Positions 32,900 through 46,140 are shown, numbered from the stretch's first letter. The stretch: DNA of 49,058 nt from Priapulus caudatus (GCF_000485595.1 NW_014577354.1:327886-376943); one strand, 5' to 3'. The notes: generated by a model from the letters alone, not told the origin. Translations and numbers: made by a program.

Positions 32900-33073
32900 C
32901 TCGTTTCATGATGAATGATGATTGTTGATGAATGATTGACAATGATTGGCTGAAGATGATGTGCAATGCATTGATGATGATGGAATGATGATGAATGTTG
33001 ATATAGAATGATGATGATAATGAAATGACGACGACGTCGTCACGATAAATGTGATGATCGGATGAGCTGATGC

Positions 33074-33109
<36 letters not shown>

Positions 33110-33150
33110 CTAATGATGACAACTGTTACGCAAACGACGACGACGACAGA
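32900..33150. repeat. GAT-rich array (copy of intron 3)
   Basis: Noisy version of the 10430-10660 trinucleotide array. Confidence 0.9.
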
Positions 33151-33203
33151 GACGACAACGATGATGATTTCGATACTCGTCAAACTCTCTGGCCTCTTTT
33201 CAG

Positions 33204-33400
33204 AGGATGACGACTCACATCGCCGTGGCAGGCGGCGCGGTGGTGGCGACCTGAGCAGTTCGAGGTCACCTCGTGGGTGCAGATCCATGGTGTGCGTGCG
33301 GAAGCGAACCAGAGGGAACGCTACGCTTGCCATGCCCGCAGAACGAGCTCGGTACCGGCCGAGCAGCGGCCAGGGTTCTAGACTGTCCCACAGGAAAGCG
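33204..33400 (+). pseudogene. Broken copy of Ig exon 4
   Basis: Counterpart of 10699-10875, about 20 bases longer through scattered insertions. The D-x-G-x-Y-x-C segment is still visible in pieces (CTACGCTTGCCATGCC), but the frame is broken several times and the donor GTGAGT has become GTGTAG. Confidence 0.85.
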
Positions 33401-33439
33401 GTGTAGTGTGGCCGCGTAGATTCTATTATTCTGATCCTA

Positions 33440-33638
33440 TTATTCTATTTAGTCTAAGCTCTCGTCTCCCCTCTCTGTGGCTCTGCTCTCGCCTTCTCTC
33501 TATGCTCTGCGGGGCCTCTGTCTCCCTTCTCTCTCTTTCTCTCTCCCCTCTCCCTCTCTCTCCGCTCTTCCTCTCGCGGCCTCCCCCTTCTCAACTCGCT
33601 TCTCGTGTTCTCCCCTTTCTCTCTCTCTCTCATCTTTC

Positions 33639-33671
<33 letters not shown>

Positions 33672-33860
33672 CCTCTCTCTCCCTGTTCTCTCTCTCCATC
33701 GGACTCTCATCCTCTCCCTCTCTCGTCCCCCTCTCCCTTTCTCTCTCTCCGCCTCTCTCTCCTCTTTCTCCCCTCTGCGCCCGCTTCACCTCTCCTCGCG
33801 CTACTCTCTCTGACTCCCGCTCTCTGCATTCTCATCTCGTCTTTGTGTCTGGCTAGCGTG
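33440..33860. repeat. CT-rich tract (X' copy)
   Basis: Counterpart of 10920-11275, followed at about 33858 by the noisy copy of the proposed last exon. Confidence 0.9.
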
Positions 33861-33913
33861 TAGCTTACTGGCAGCGCGTCTGCTTAAAGAGACCGGCAGC
33901 ACTTGAGGCTGAA

Positions 33914-34860
33914 GGGTCGTTGTCGTATCAAGTACTACAGTATATGTACCCGAGTACTGTATATGGTATACACAAGTGTAGGTCCATACCTGTATCTTCT
34001 CAGCATATATGCTATCCCAACCCTGTGTTTTACAGTAAAGCCGTTACTCTGGCCTCCCCGCGGGGCAGCACATGAAACCACGCGATAAAGTAACGAGAAT
34101 CGTCGTAACCTATCAAGAACACAAGAGAACAAACGGCCATTTGTAAAAAGGGGGGTGTTTGTTTTAGTTTTATATACCGTTATGATAACGTAAGTTTTCC
34201 TGATGTATTTTGCCATGAAAAAACACACTCATTTTACCCTCCATTTACATAGTAACACTATAATATTACTATAATTGCAATTATTTGTGCAAATTGTTAT
34301 TGTTCAATCTTAATCTTAATTGTTATCAGAGCGGTCTGGGCTTTGAAAGTTATAGCTGCCGAGTTTTGGCGTTTTTTAGGTTTTTAGGAAACTGATAATA
34401 CGCTTTATGCGCGTATGCCGTATCGTTCCGCCTACTTACGGCAGTGTAACAGGTATCCAGGATTATGCAGCTGTAGGGGGGCGCTTATACGCAATACGTT
34501 TTTGTTGCTAAGCTTTCTGTTTTATGTCGGTGGACGGATTTAGTTTACACGCTGACCTCAGGGTTTTTGGTAAAGTAATTCGGTGAATTTTGGGCTACAA
34601 GTCATGAGGCTGACATCTTGGCAAAATTCAGGCCAATCAGAAGTGTGCTAATTTCATTCTATGTTATATCCGTTTTCCGGCTTTTACGACAATACGACGT
34701 GAACTGAACGAGAAAACTCCCCGTCGGGCCTGGGTACATTTATGCGAAGCCGCCAGCGGTACGGTTTATGCTAGAAACAACATTGGTCAGGTACACTTGT
34801 GCAATACATTGATGTACCGCGGTACCATATCTGTATAGATACCTGATACGACAACGACCC
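33914..34860. mobile_element. Inverted-repeat element, X' copy
   Basis: Counterpart of 11337-12174, longer by about 110 bases through dispersed indels; the flanking GCAGCACTT direct repeat is retained. Confidence 0.75.
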
Positions 34861-34929
34861 ATCTGCAGCACTTAACAACGCGGCGAGCTTTCACGCGCCG
34901 TTCCTGTCGGCGTACTGCGTATATAACTA

Positions 34930-35217
34930 GTTGCTTGGCCCACCAGGACACTATTGGCGACACGAGTCAACATAAAAAATGAAATATAATATGCACGTCA
35001 CATTTACAAAATAGGGACTACCGTAACTACTACCGTACCTCTCAATTACAGTTCCACTGTTGTGTCACTGTATATCAACTTTCCTTCATAAAAACTAACG
35101 CCGAACGCTCCCGGCACTCGCCGCTGCCGAGTGTGCTGTATCGCCATTATAATGAATAATATATATATAATATAATATATATAATTTTGTGCACTGACTC
35201 TGTCCAAGTGCCTGTGG
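34930..35217. mobile_element. 267-bp MITE, degraded X' copy
   Basis: The right end (GACTCTGTCCAAGTGCCTGTGG) is nearly intact; the left inverted repeat is scrambled by insertions. TTGCTG follows the right end as in X. Confidence 0.65.
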
Positions 35218-36951
35218 TTGCTGCTCCACGATTATATTACTTCTACTCTGCTCGTTAGTCCGCTCCTATATACAGTAGTCTCGGCTTACGCTGCAATTAA
35301 ATGACATCCCCGTTCTCGTTGGCTTGCTGTTGCAGATTAAGAATCGTAGAAGCCGATGAGTCTCCAGCGTCGAGAGCATGATCAGAGAAATCTAGGACGT
35401 TCGACTCGATCCCCTTCTACGGCTCAGCGTGGGTAGCTTGGCGGCAAAAACTCGTCTGCTTTTTGTCACGGCAGACGCAGAACGCAAAAAGCACTTCTCG
35501 CTCGCTCTCAGCGTTGGTCTGTTTCACGACGGGAATCTTACAGCGTTCACGAATATATCGCATATCCAGCCTGTGGGCATATCCGTCTTGGTCCCCCCCC
35601 CCGCGCTTAACTCCTTAGCAATACCGCCCTGTGCAATAAACCACAGAAGAGAGATATTTGTTTCGATATGAATTAGATTTATTGGCATAAGAATATACGC
35701 ATGTTGGTGAAAATAGGCCGTTGAGTGTCGTTTTGGTTAATTCTGCGAGGTGCTTGATCGCTGCTGCTGCCGTGGCCACGAAAATACTGTCGCTTTCTAC
35801 AGCTGGCGCTCTCGACTGTGAGTATTTACTATACGCGCGTGTGTACTGTACACGCATACGCACGTCCCGGTCGGTGAGAGCGCATAGTGAAAGGGCGTGC
35901 TTCCTTTACCTATCGCACACGAGCCTTTCTAGGGTGTGCCGCTATAATAGCCAGACCATGAAAGATGGCACGTTCGTTAGTTGCTGCGCGAAAGCTGTGT
36001 CGGGCTGCGCGCGTGGCGACCACCTGCATGTTATAGGTTCGCTGTGGGCGGCGACAGCAAAAAATTAAAATTATAATGGCGCAGAAACAGAAGCAGGGCA
36101 ATCACGCCCTTCTAGCGGCAGAATACCTACCGATAAAATATCTTTAATTAAATTTATGATAAGAAGAAGATAGGCTCATACATCGTTAATATCGTTGGCA
36201 AATGGAAACATGGTGCTATTCTATAATGCATTTAATATACAAAAAATATTTTTTATGCGATTTCATTATGTGTGTAATTAAAACATATAAACCATGGTTT
36301 ATGCTCTTGGTGTAATTTTATGTTCACGTCGCGTCGTTTAGTAACGCGCAACTAGGCGTAAAGTGGCTAGGCCATTTGCTTTGCTTTTATGTGCGATGCA
36401 CTGAAATTATATTGTGTTTTGTTGTACGTTAGATATGTCAGTACTGTATCAAATTATTACAAAAAATACGTGGCGCAGACGTAGATGGCATATACGATTT
36501 ACTGTTGATTGCAGAGAGGTGATAATCATCAAAAATAAACAAATACGGTGTGGTTTACTTGTTTTATTCTCAACGCCGTTGTTTATTTAATTAAATATTG
36601 TCCCTTTTATTGAACAATCGGAATAGCTGCACGTGCACCGTATTCTAATCGAAACTTATGTATATGAAACTTATCTTTTAATAAAATCAGCGTTATCGAA
36701 TCTATTCGACTGTGATTAATTGTGTTACTTTGATTGCATTCCACGCTATATAAGATATGTAGACGTTTACCGCGCGATATATCTTCTAATTGTAATTTAG
36801 AATGAGTAAGGAAATTGTTGAGGACAGTGAGAGAAGAGGACAGGGGAAGGGAATAAATGCAATAAAAGGTGAAAGTCTATCGTGGCTTGCTCACGTAGAC
36901 ATACTCTTCACGCGATGAGCTGTCTGACAAATAAATACAGGTATAAAAAAA

Positions 36952-37024
36952 TGACCACGAAGGGACTCGAACCCTCAATCTTCTGATTCGAAGTCAGACG
37001 CCTTATCCATTAGGCCACGCGGCG
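36952..37024 (-). tRNA. tRNA-Arg (UCG), X' copy
   Basis: Identical to 14244-14316 over almost the whole gene, including the anticodon loop CTTCGAA and both promoter boxes. The 5' first base is C instead of G, giving a C-C mismatch at the end of the acceptor stem; this may be a sequence error. The T-run terminator is shorter (seven). Probably the same locus as the first copy. Confidence 0.85.
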
Positions 37025-38066
37025 TCGGGATTTATCGACATGCAATTCACGTGAGAGGGGCTAGCGGCGTCACCTATAGGTGAGGCGACTCACGCAGGAT
37101 GTATACAAGCACATGAATATTATTTATAGTTCTGCCAATTAAGAGCGAGATCGGAGTATGGGACGCACGGATTTGCGAGGGTTTGCATCTCCGTGACTGC
37201 TAGTTTGTTGTCTATAGTATGTGAACAAAGATTTCTCTCGGTTTTAAATAGAATTAGAGTGCTTCAAATAAAAAAAATATAAGGAGCACACATGGCGCTA
37301 TCGTGCCCTTGAAAATATATATTCAAACTCGGTCGGATTGCAACTGTGTTCTCTATAATGAAATTCTGTTTTGGTGTGTATAAAACACCTGCCCCCCCCC
37401 AACTCACACACAGCCGCTCCATATGCGCGCAGCCCACCCCATCATTTCTTCTTTAATTCTTGCACCGCGCACACTGTATAGGTGTACCCAAGCATTATGC
37501 TGACATAACAGGATACCATTACAGATAGTACTTTAACTTAACAAAGCCACGTAATCTTTTATACCATAGATCACATGATTAGTAGTTATACTGGAACGTG
37601 AACACAGATAGATAGTGAACATCAGCGCCAACCTATCGCGAGCTAATTAATAATGGCTACGTATAAAAGATCAGCGCCAGTTGGACTGAAATCGGTCACG
37701 GCGATGTCGTTGAAAGTGTGTTTGAAATAAGAACGGCAAACGCCCGAGAGAAGTAGATGTTCAAATTTTCCATAGAAACCAAAAAGATTTCCAAAAGGAC
37801 TCGTATGATATATGAAATATTGCAGTAATACTTTGTCATGATGCGTAAATGGGTTTGTATGAATGGCAACAAAAACTGTAATGGAAACGTGTTTGCGCGT
37901 AGACCTAGACCGCGTTTATATCGCCACTGTTGACACTCACTCACTGGCGACTACAGATTGCTACATGAAATTGCTTTGGGTCAATCAATATAATTCAATC
38001 AATCATTGTACATATTTGCCAATAAATCTCGACGCATTCGGCGCGGTCTTCGCAACATTGTCACTG

Positions 38067-38418
38067 TTAGTAAGGCTGAGAGGGTCTATGTCCCGGGGGT
38101 ACTGCCGCAACGTACCCTGGGTACGGTGGGTATACCGGAACGCTACCCTGGGTACGGTGGGGTATACCGAAACTAGCGCCTGCGTACTATCTAATATGCC
38201 GGACCGCGTCCTCGCCGACTCCACTAACGAGTCTAGAGAGTCGCCTACGCCTACTCCCTAACCCAAAGCCCGAACCCTAACCCTAATCCTAACCTTAACC
38301 CTAACCTCCTAACCACCATATCAAATAGTGACCAGGGTACGTTCCGGTATACGACCGCTACCGCAGGGTACGTACCGGCAGTACCCTGGGGGACATATAC
38401 CCTATGAGGCCGCAGTAA
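38067..38418. mobile_element. Inverted-repeat element with telomere-like tract, X' copy
   Basis: Counterpart of 15334-15657. The CCCTAA tract (about 38256-38316) is shorter and more broken. An extra TACCCTGGGTACGGTGGGTATACC-type block (about 38113-38168) occurs in the left arm, which is duplicated here. Confidence 0.85.
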
Positions 38419-38994
38419 GAGCATGCCGCAAGAGGTACACACGCGGTCGATCGGACTTTAATATACATTCATTTTAGACGCCAATTACCAGCCGTATATA
38501 CGCGGCAGCGTACAGCGCACTGGGGAAATTCCTTTTGTGCTCTCCTAATTGCCTATAAACATGCGGCAGCGACGTATACCGTGATCAGGTGAGGGCTGCG
38601 TTCTGTCGCCTGCTGCTGCTGCTGCTGCGTGCCGCTGCGAGGTAAAGGGAAGTTGTTTGTAAGTTCGGCTGATCGCGGCGCGCGAGCGCGTTGCCTGTAG
38701 TATACAACCATAACTGCGTGGAACTGCACGCAGAACGCGTTGATTTACACCCGTTCCTCGATATGTTACGCTTGTATAAGTTCTGCGCTGCATCGCGATA
38801 TTTTCTCGAGTAGCTTAATCACACACGTTGATTTTGACACGGAGCATGGCTAAACCGTAAATTACTTCAACTAAAAAAATAAATGTTATTTAAAATAGAA
38901 TGAATCGCATTAGGCGACAGATTGATGAGTGATTGAACACAACGCACGCATGCATTGCAGAACCGTGAACTTTAAAGCATCTTTCCTATCTCTC

Positions 38995-39270
38995 CCCTTG
39001 CCCCTCCTCTCCGCCTCTTCATCCCATCTGCCTCCCCCTACTCCACTCCCCACTCCCTCCTCCCTCCCGTCATCCTCCCCTTCCCCTCTCCGTTATGCTC
39101 CATTTTCCGTCTCCCTCTTCTTCCTCTCACCTCTTTTTCCTCTCCCCTCCTTCCTCCCCTACCCTCGTCCTTCTCCCTTCACCTCTTTCCCACCTCCTCC
39201 CTCCTCCATCCCTCCCTCTCCCCTTCCCCTCCTACTCCCCTCCCCTCCTCTTCCCCTCCAGCTCTCTTTC
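38995..39270. repeat. C/T-rich tract, X' copy
   Basis: Counterpart of 16205-16395, expanded by about 85 bases. Confidence 0.9.
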
Positions 39271-39467
39271 CCTCAACCCTTGGCTTCTCGTGCGTCGATT
39301 TCCACTGTGCGTAATAAGCAAAACTGTCATCGAGGCAGAAATGTGTCAGCGTGTAAATGCATATGAGCGAGAAACGCCGCATCACGCTGTCATTCTCAAT
39401 CTCGCTTCAAATTTACCCTGCGGAAGCCGATTGTGGGGAATATTAACGCGAAGCCTGCAACGGCGAG

Positions 39468-39900
39468 CTGTCTGTCTGTCTGGCTGGCTGTCTGTCTGTT
39501 ATGTCTGCCTGCTGCCTGCCTGTCTGTCTGTCTGTCTGTGTGTGTGTCGGTCGGTCTGTCTGTCTGTCTGCCTGCCTGCCTGCCTGTCTGCCTGTCTGTC
39601 TGTCTGGCTGGCTGTCTGTCCTGTATTCTGTTCCTGCCTGCCTGCCTGTCTGTCTGTCTGTCTGTCTGTTGTGTCGTCGGTCGGTCTGTCTGTCTGTCTG
39701 CCCTGCGCTGCCTGTCTGCCTGTCTGTCTGCCTGTCTGCCTGCCTGCCTGTCTGCCTGCCTGTCTGTCTTTCTGTCTGTCTGGCCTGTCTGCCTGCCTGC
39801 CTGCCTGCCTGTCTGTCTGTTCTGTCTGTCTGGCCTGGCCTGTCTGCCTGCCTGCCTGCCTGCCTGCCTGGGCCTGCCTGCGCTGCCTGCCTGTCCTGCC

Positions 39901-39940
<40 letters not shown>

Positions 39941-39942
39941 AC
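39468..39942. repeat. CTGT/CTGC array, X' copy
   Basis: Longer than the X array (about 475 versus 310 bases). Length difference in a tetranucleotide array is expected between alleles. Confidence 0.95.
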
Positions 39943-40264
39943 GGGAGCTGACCAGGGAGACACGTACCTGCGCAATGCGGCACGCCTACACGCGGTAAAA
40001 CAGCGGTAGTGAGTGGCAGTGTGCATGTAGCGTTGATTAATCTCGCTGACAGCGTGCGCGAGAATGTTTTCGTAGGAAATTTAATAAGCGTACGAAATTA
40101 GACTTTCTACTTGGCTGCTACTCTGGCGCGCTGTCTATACATGTCACGTAACATGTTTACCCCCCCCCCTCCCCCGCTTTATCGGGCCTCGGTTAAACGG
40201 GCGCATCGCTTTAACTAACACGTGTTTTCGAAACACAATTCTAACCACGCACGTTGTTCGGTGC

Positions 40265-40535
40265 ACACCGCTTATATATATATATCTACTCCTGATATAT
40301 ATATATAGAGAGAGAGGGGGAGAGAGGGGACGGGAGAAAGAGAAAAAGCGAGAAAGGAGAGGAAGAAAGAGAAAGCGAGAGAGACAGAGAGAAAGAAAGA
40401 GAGAGCGGCGGGAGAGAGTGGGAGAGGGAGAAAGAGAAAGAGAGAGAGAGAGAGAGAGATAGAGAAAGAAAGAGAGAGCGAGGGAGAGGGGGGGAGAGGG
40501 AGAGAGAGAGCGAGAGAGAGGGAGAAGGAGGATGC
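40265..40535. repeat. TA run and GA-rich tract, X' copy
   Basis: Counterpart of 17247-17528. The TA run here contains CTACTCCTGATATAT, half of the palindrome family seen elsewhere, which is absent from the X copy. Confidence 0.85.
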
Positions 40536-40720
40536 TGGGCAATCGATAATTATAACACGCGAAATTCTTCGCCCTTTCTAATATGTTCATACCTTTTACT
40601 TTGCGCGCTACGAGACACACGTATAATTTCGTAGCCTGCCCGCCTGACTAGCCATAATAATTATATTGCCCAATGAGAAGCCCTCCACCTCGCTCCCCCT
40701 CCCCCTGCCTCTCCCAGCGA

Positions 40721-40721
<1 letters not shown>

Positions 40722-40781
<60 letters not shown>

Positions 40782-40784
40782 AGA
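40722..40784. repeat. GA run at the X'-Y' junction
   Basis: (GA)n of about 55 bases joining the end of X' to the start of Y'. In the other version segment Z lies here. Confidence 0.9.
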
Positions 40785-41690
40785 GCATTATGCTAACGGC
40801 TACAATTTAGAATATATAATTCATGGAACGCATACTTATACCTATGCCGGTCATGCAGACGAATGGGAATCTCATGCGTGATCTATAATGATTATGTGTG
40901 AGTGTTTTCGTACATTATTGAAATCATGCTTCTCATATTCTTGCTTTTGCTTCAGTTAAACGTGAGATTCCTTTTCCCATTCAGTTTCTGCGTATTAACG
41001 AAATTTCGACTCACTATTAAATAATTTTCTATATACACATCAAGTCTACCTAGTCACCGACAGAGAGGAAGAGGAAGCGAGAGAAAAAAAGCGGAGCGAG
41101 AAAGAGATAGCGATAGGTGAAAAGCTAGAGCGAGAGAAAAAGAGAAGAAGGGACAGAGCGAGAGACTGAAAAGGAGATAAGAAAGAAATAAAGAGAGAGC
41201 GAGAGAGAGAACGCGAGTGACAACCAGAGATGGAAGAGAGCGCGCACGTAAGAGAGAAACGAAAGATGGCGAGAGGGTAGAGACGGGGAGAGAGACAGCG
41301 AGAGAAAAAAGGAGACAGAGAGGGAAGGAGAGAAACAGCGAGAGAAGGAGAGAAACCGCGAGAAAATGAGAGAGACAGAGAGAGTAGGCGAGAGACACAG
41401 AGAGGGGCGGGGAAGAAAACGATCGTATATTTAAGAAGAAGTATCACACGAATAATTAAACAAATATCCATGTGTTGCCTCATCATGGACAACAACGTGC
41501 AGCTCGGTCATTAAGTAAACACTCCGAGATCAATCGCCTAGATGTTGACAAACCTATACGTATATAAACATTCGACAAATTAACTTCATGTTTATATAGT
41601 TATAATTTCATCGTGCCATCGACGTTGTTTTTTAATCAGAATTTCCGAATCCACGTTGTCCGTGTCGACGACTGCCGGGTTCGCAAATAC
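40785..41690. repeat. Block Y' (second copy of Y)
   Basis: Matches 31573-32451 and continues past the base where Y meets the gap, so Y' gives the real sequence beyond Y. Purine-rich at about 41065-41420. No gene. Confidence 0.9.
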
Positions 41691-42190
41691 CACACGCAGT
41701 GTAAACCCCCCACGGGGACATCAGACCTCCGCATTGAGAGAGGAGTGATTGATGAGTCACATCGGTGACATGCTTACCAGGAGAGCACACGGCCCTATAA
41801 AATGGCGCCTGTCACGTGACGAGCTGACACATCTCTATCTCCAACATTCCGCACGTTGTTTTTTTCACTCGTTTCCATTTCTGCGCATTTAGCGAAAACG
41901 AATTCGGTTTGGAACTTGCATCGCACAGCTGTTAGTTTTGCATTGAAATCGCTGTAGCGGCTCACAGCGGGAACAATGAAACAACAACAGACGTGAAAAT
42001 TAGATGGGGAGGGAATGGTATGATAACGTTGATGGGTAGCAGGGAAACGCTATCGATATCATTAGGAGTAGATAATAGGGGATCTATTCCCTATTATCTA
42101 CGCCTAATATCATTGAATCGGTGAATGAGATACAGATATACGAGAGATGTTCAATTTGAAATTGAAATTGTACGCCGGTGCGTGCCGTGA
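41691..42190. other. Intergenic DNA with one foldback
   Basis: Unique sequence continuing from Y'. A hairpin at 42053-42115 pairs ATTAGGAGTAGATAATAGGG with CCCTATTATCTACGCCTAAT across an 8-base loop. No gene. Confidence 0.6.
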
Positions 42191-42650
42191 GTAACGAGAT
42201 GGAGAAAAACATGCACAGGAGCAAGAGAGAGCGAGAGACAGCAAGAGAGAGGGGGGCAGCGAGAGAGAGCGGGCGCGGAGGGAGGAGTGTACGAGAGGAA
42301 AAAGAGGAGGCAGAGCGGGAGAAGGTAGAGCAGGAAGAGGAAGAAAGGGAGGGAGATGAGTAGGAGAAGAAAGAGCAGAAGAAGAAGAAAAAAAGATGAC
42401 GAAGGAGGTGGAGCAAGAGCAGGAGGAGCAGGAGGATGAGGAGAAGAACGAGTCGGGGGAGGAGAGCGGGGAGGAGAAAGAGAAGCAAAAAATAAAGAAG
42501 AAAGACAATAGAATGAAAAGCAGGAGGGTGCGAAGAAGGAGGGAGCGGAAGATGAGGAGGAGGCGGATGAGGATGAGGAGGAGCAGACGCGAAGAAGGAG
42601 GGAGATGCTGAGAAGGAGGCGAAGGGGGATGCAGAGAAGGACGAGGTGCA
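42190..42650. repeat. Purine-rich (GAG/AAG) tract
   Basis: Strongly strand-biased G/A sequence. Frames rich in Glu/Lys/Arg (plus) or Ser/Leu/Phe (minus) are compositional. Confidence 0.85.
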
Positions 42651-45600
42651 TAAGAAGGATGTGTGTGAAGAGTCGGTAAAGCACTCTCAGTGCGGGAGGA
42701 AATGGCTCTCGTCTTGCTTCGTCGACGGATAAGAGGTTGTAAACATTATCAAGTGGTACGCGATCGGTGGCGCATGCGAGCGGCTGAGGTGAGTCACGAT
42801 GATTGTTGACAGAGCAGATTTTTTAGCAATATCGCGTGCGCAACGCCTCCTGGTGCCCAGTTCAAACAATCGTGCAAAAAATGTATTCACGGCGTTATTA
42901 TGAAATTGGTGTAAACTCGTAGGTTGTGTGTAGACGCCCTCGAGATAGATTTATTTATTTATTGATTGATCGATCGATCGATCGAATTAATGATTGATTT
43001 ATTCATTCATTCATTCATTGTGCGTGTGCGCGTGCGTGCGTCGTATTCTAGCGCTGCACGGATCGCGGTAATGGTGGTAATGGAATCGGGTGGGGGAAGG
43101 AAGCTCATGGGATGAAAGGAGGAAGATTTGCTCAAATGTGCATCGAGTGACGACTATAGGGTGTTGAGCGCGCGCAACCGTCACAGGTGTTCCCTGTCGG
43201 AGAGTGCGATGCAGATCGATAACGATTACGGGGAACGATCAGGTTATTGTAATGGTATATTGGTGAGCTGAGCATGAATACGACCAATGATGGGTCAGTC
43301 CACAAAGCCTAGACCAGGTCATGCAGATCTAACGTAATGGCACGTGTAAGTTCTTTTGGGTAGCGCGGATGAATAGGGCAGGTGGCACGGTGCGTCAATA
43401 ATGCGTCAGTGTGAGATGAATTTCATGCGATAGACGGTCAGTTCTTGCGCAGTATGTAATAGTTTTGGGGTTTGAATTGAAATTGAAGGGCAATTAAAAC
43501 GAAAACAACATCTGGGTTCCGCTGAGGATGAGGATAGAGTGAAGCGAGAAACGTGAAATTGTCCTTTTTTTTAACGTTAGCGTGAAAACTATTTTTGTCA
43601 CAGTCAGTCGTGATCATCGTGTCGCGTGATACGTAATTCTAATCTCACTTAGAAATAAAAGTAAGCTTACCGCGAATATAAATATTTACCTATGAATTTA
43701 ATACCTATGTTACCTGAGTTGTACCTATGTGTATTTATTTACGTATGTTTTTTTAATTAGTCCAAGCAAGACCCGAAGTATTTATTGAGAACTAAGAAAA
43801 GAGGCCTAATCGTTTGGCAACAACTACTGAGATGAAATCACGCATTGGCTCTCTCCATTACAGTAATACGGATACGCAAATGAATTGTGCACTTTTGTGC
43901 AGAATTGAGCAATTTTGACGCGCAGCACTACATAAGATTCCTGAACAATTTTCGTTATTGTGGCAATTGAACGGCGCTATCCGGTGACGTACAGCGCCCA
44001 CCTATTACTCATTACACAACCAGCAACGCTATATACGCGCTTGCTACGCTCCTCGCCTTACTGTGTCTGTCAATCTACATCCTGTTAGATAGACATGCCT
44101 CCCTCCGTCGAGCAATGTGCAGGAAGCTGCGTTTTCGACCTTGAACCCTTGACCTCTGACGTGCATGCTCGTGGTTGGTCTGCGCGTTAGTCTCATGCGC
44201 TCATATATCCCCGTTATCGGCGACGTTTGTGAGTTATTTTTGGCTAGACGAACTGGAAATGGCTGACGTCGAAAACATGTCAGAATAACCACTAAAAACG
44301 TTTATTTGCAAAATTGTCTGAGCTGAAAATGTGATAGGAAGAGTAAACGATTCGGACGAGGCCGAGAGAAAACGCCGAGCGAACAACTCAAGATGCCAAA
44401 TTTCAAAAAGGGCTTCAAAGGAAATCCAAAGTTTAGTTTTTTCATCCGGATCTTCCTCCGATGATTGATTGATTGACTATAATAGATCCTTTGTGCGGTA
44501 CGGAAGTAGATTTTTCACGGCCATCGTCGTGCAGACGCAAAATTGTTAGTTCGTTGCCACGACAACGATCGCATCGAGGTAAAACGAGCGTTATAGTCAG
44601 GTATATTGCGTCGCGGCGTGTACCCATCAACACCAGAGCATGCTGGCCGCCCAGATGGCGCTGCGTTGTAACTATAGACGTCAAATAAAGTCGAGAAAAT
44701 GCATCGAAAAGATGCGGTATCGTTCGTCAAGGATTTGCAAGCATGACGGCATTGTGTGACTAAGACTATCAACATTATCATCGTCACCATCATCTCCCAT
44801 TATCATTCCCATTATTATCAGAAGCAATAGCAGCAGCAGCGATCATACATCAAAGAAAATCTTTCCTGGAAGGAAATCGTATTACCGCTTCAGGATAAGA
44901 GAGATGAGAGGCCTTAGTATCTCCGTCCTAACGTCCGATATGAATTAAGCCGCAACTAGACCATCACGTTCTATTGATGTCAGACAGTCAATCCGGTGAT
45001 GGCGTGCGCGGCCGCTCCATCTCGTGTCATCGCTATAATTCAGTTATCTATTTGCGATGTCAACCGTAATAATGAGCGGGCCAAATCAGAGCGAAACCCC
45101 GAATATGCATGAACATCCTAATTGCTCCAAATGGCAAGATTGACCTCCTCATATTGCAAGAGTCACGCTCGGACGGATGAATGCTAATGGTCAATATTAA
45201 CAAGAGTATATTATAAAACCCCCTTCTACGGGGTTTTACGTGCTCTTACATTATTTGTTCGGAGCAGAGACATCCGAATTTTCCTCATAGTGTAATAGGT
45301 ATTACTTAACGAAACGTAAACATATTACATGAAAATAGAATGGGGTTTTACACTTGTTAATGCAATCGGTTTACGATGCGCACAGATGCGACCAGGCAGC
45401 CATGAAAGCGGCATAGCGAGAGTAGGTCCTTGTATTGCGATGTGGTGCACCCGACAGCGTAGTAAAATATCGTCCTCTCGAATTAATATCGCGTTGAACA
45501 GCTATTTCTTGTTTCGGAAAAATAAAATGAATTATTTTGTGTTAGGGCGTTCGCTAGCGGGTTTAACGTTGGCAGACGAAAGCGCGTTAAATCCGCGTTG

Positions 45601-45860
45601 ATACTATCGAGTTCGGGGAATATAAATACAAATGACAATTTCATCGTCGTTCGTCGTCGCCCATGAAAACCTGCAGCTACTCCCTCTACGATATTCGGCT
45701 GCACAGACCCGTGCTGGCAGCCGCGCAGCCATCCTACTAACATCGGCAATGAAATGAAACGCGGTCATTTCAAACTCTTTACGTTACTGCCATCTAACAG
45801 CGTCTGTCAACAGACATGCAACTGTTGTGATTGTGCGCTCTGACGTGACATGTATTTAGT
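42650..45860. other. Long intergenic stretch, no gene seen
   Basis: Holds a short TTTA/TTGA/ATCG/ATTC microsatellite series (about 42950-43020) and otherwise unremarkable A/T-rich DNA. A small hairpin (TAAAACCCC with GGGGTTTTA) lies at about 45213-45240. Frames of 60-117 codons on both strands carry no recognisable motif. Confidence 0.5.
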
Positions 45861-45871
45861 TATGAATATGA

Positions 45872-45940
45872 ATAGCATATATATCAGGAGTGTATAATAG
45901 GTACCCTATTATACACTCCTGATATATATATATATGCTAT
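45872..45940. repeat. Near-perfect palindrome of about 65 bp
   Basis: GCATATATATCAGGAGTGTA and TAATAGG are followed directly by CCCTATTATACACTCCTGAT and a longer TA run ending ATATGC. One G is missing from the left arm; otherwise symmetry is complete. Confidence 0.93.
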
Positions 45941-45964
45941 ATATAAGTAAAGTCACACACGAAC

Positions 45965-46140
45965 ACCCGTGTAGATAAAAACAAAGTTAAGGTATAGAAT
46001 AAGGGTGTTTAAAGTTTAATTGACAAGCTTTCGAGATTACATCTCTTCATCAGGTCAGCAGACATTGCGAATACTATAAATAATACAAAAACAGGATACA
46101 GTGCGTGTATAGATAAGTCAAAAGAATGATTCACACCAAT
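45965..46140 (-). mobile_element. Retroelement-like 3' end fragment (minus strand)
   Basis: On the minus strand CTGATGAAGAGATGTAATCT, CGAAAGCTTGTCAAT and a run to ACACCCTTATTCTAT resemble the tail segment (CTGATGA..CGAAA) common at the ends of some invertebrate retroelements. A diverged copy of its outer half lies at 46583-46650, in the same orientation. No reverse transcriptase is present. Confidence 0.35.

Larger units (their letters stand above)
32477..40720. repeat. Block X' (second, noisier copy of X)
   Basis: Collinear with 10100-17718, including all exons, elements and the tRNA, but with many extra single-base insertions, densest in about 32480-35030 and least in about 35030-37950. 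The exon frames are broken. It is most simply explained as raw long-read or alternative-haplotype sequence. Confidence 0.93.

Noticed and set aside
33074-33406. Second, paralogous Ig-domain gene
   Set aside because: The sequence is a noisy copy of exons 3-4 in X' beyond an N gap, with broken frame and splice sites; it is best treated as a false duplicate.
42178-42611. Glu/Lys/Arg-rich coiled-coil-like proteins
   Set aside because: They derive from a G/A-only tract. There is no heptad pattern, and both strands are open.
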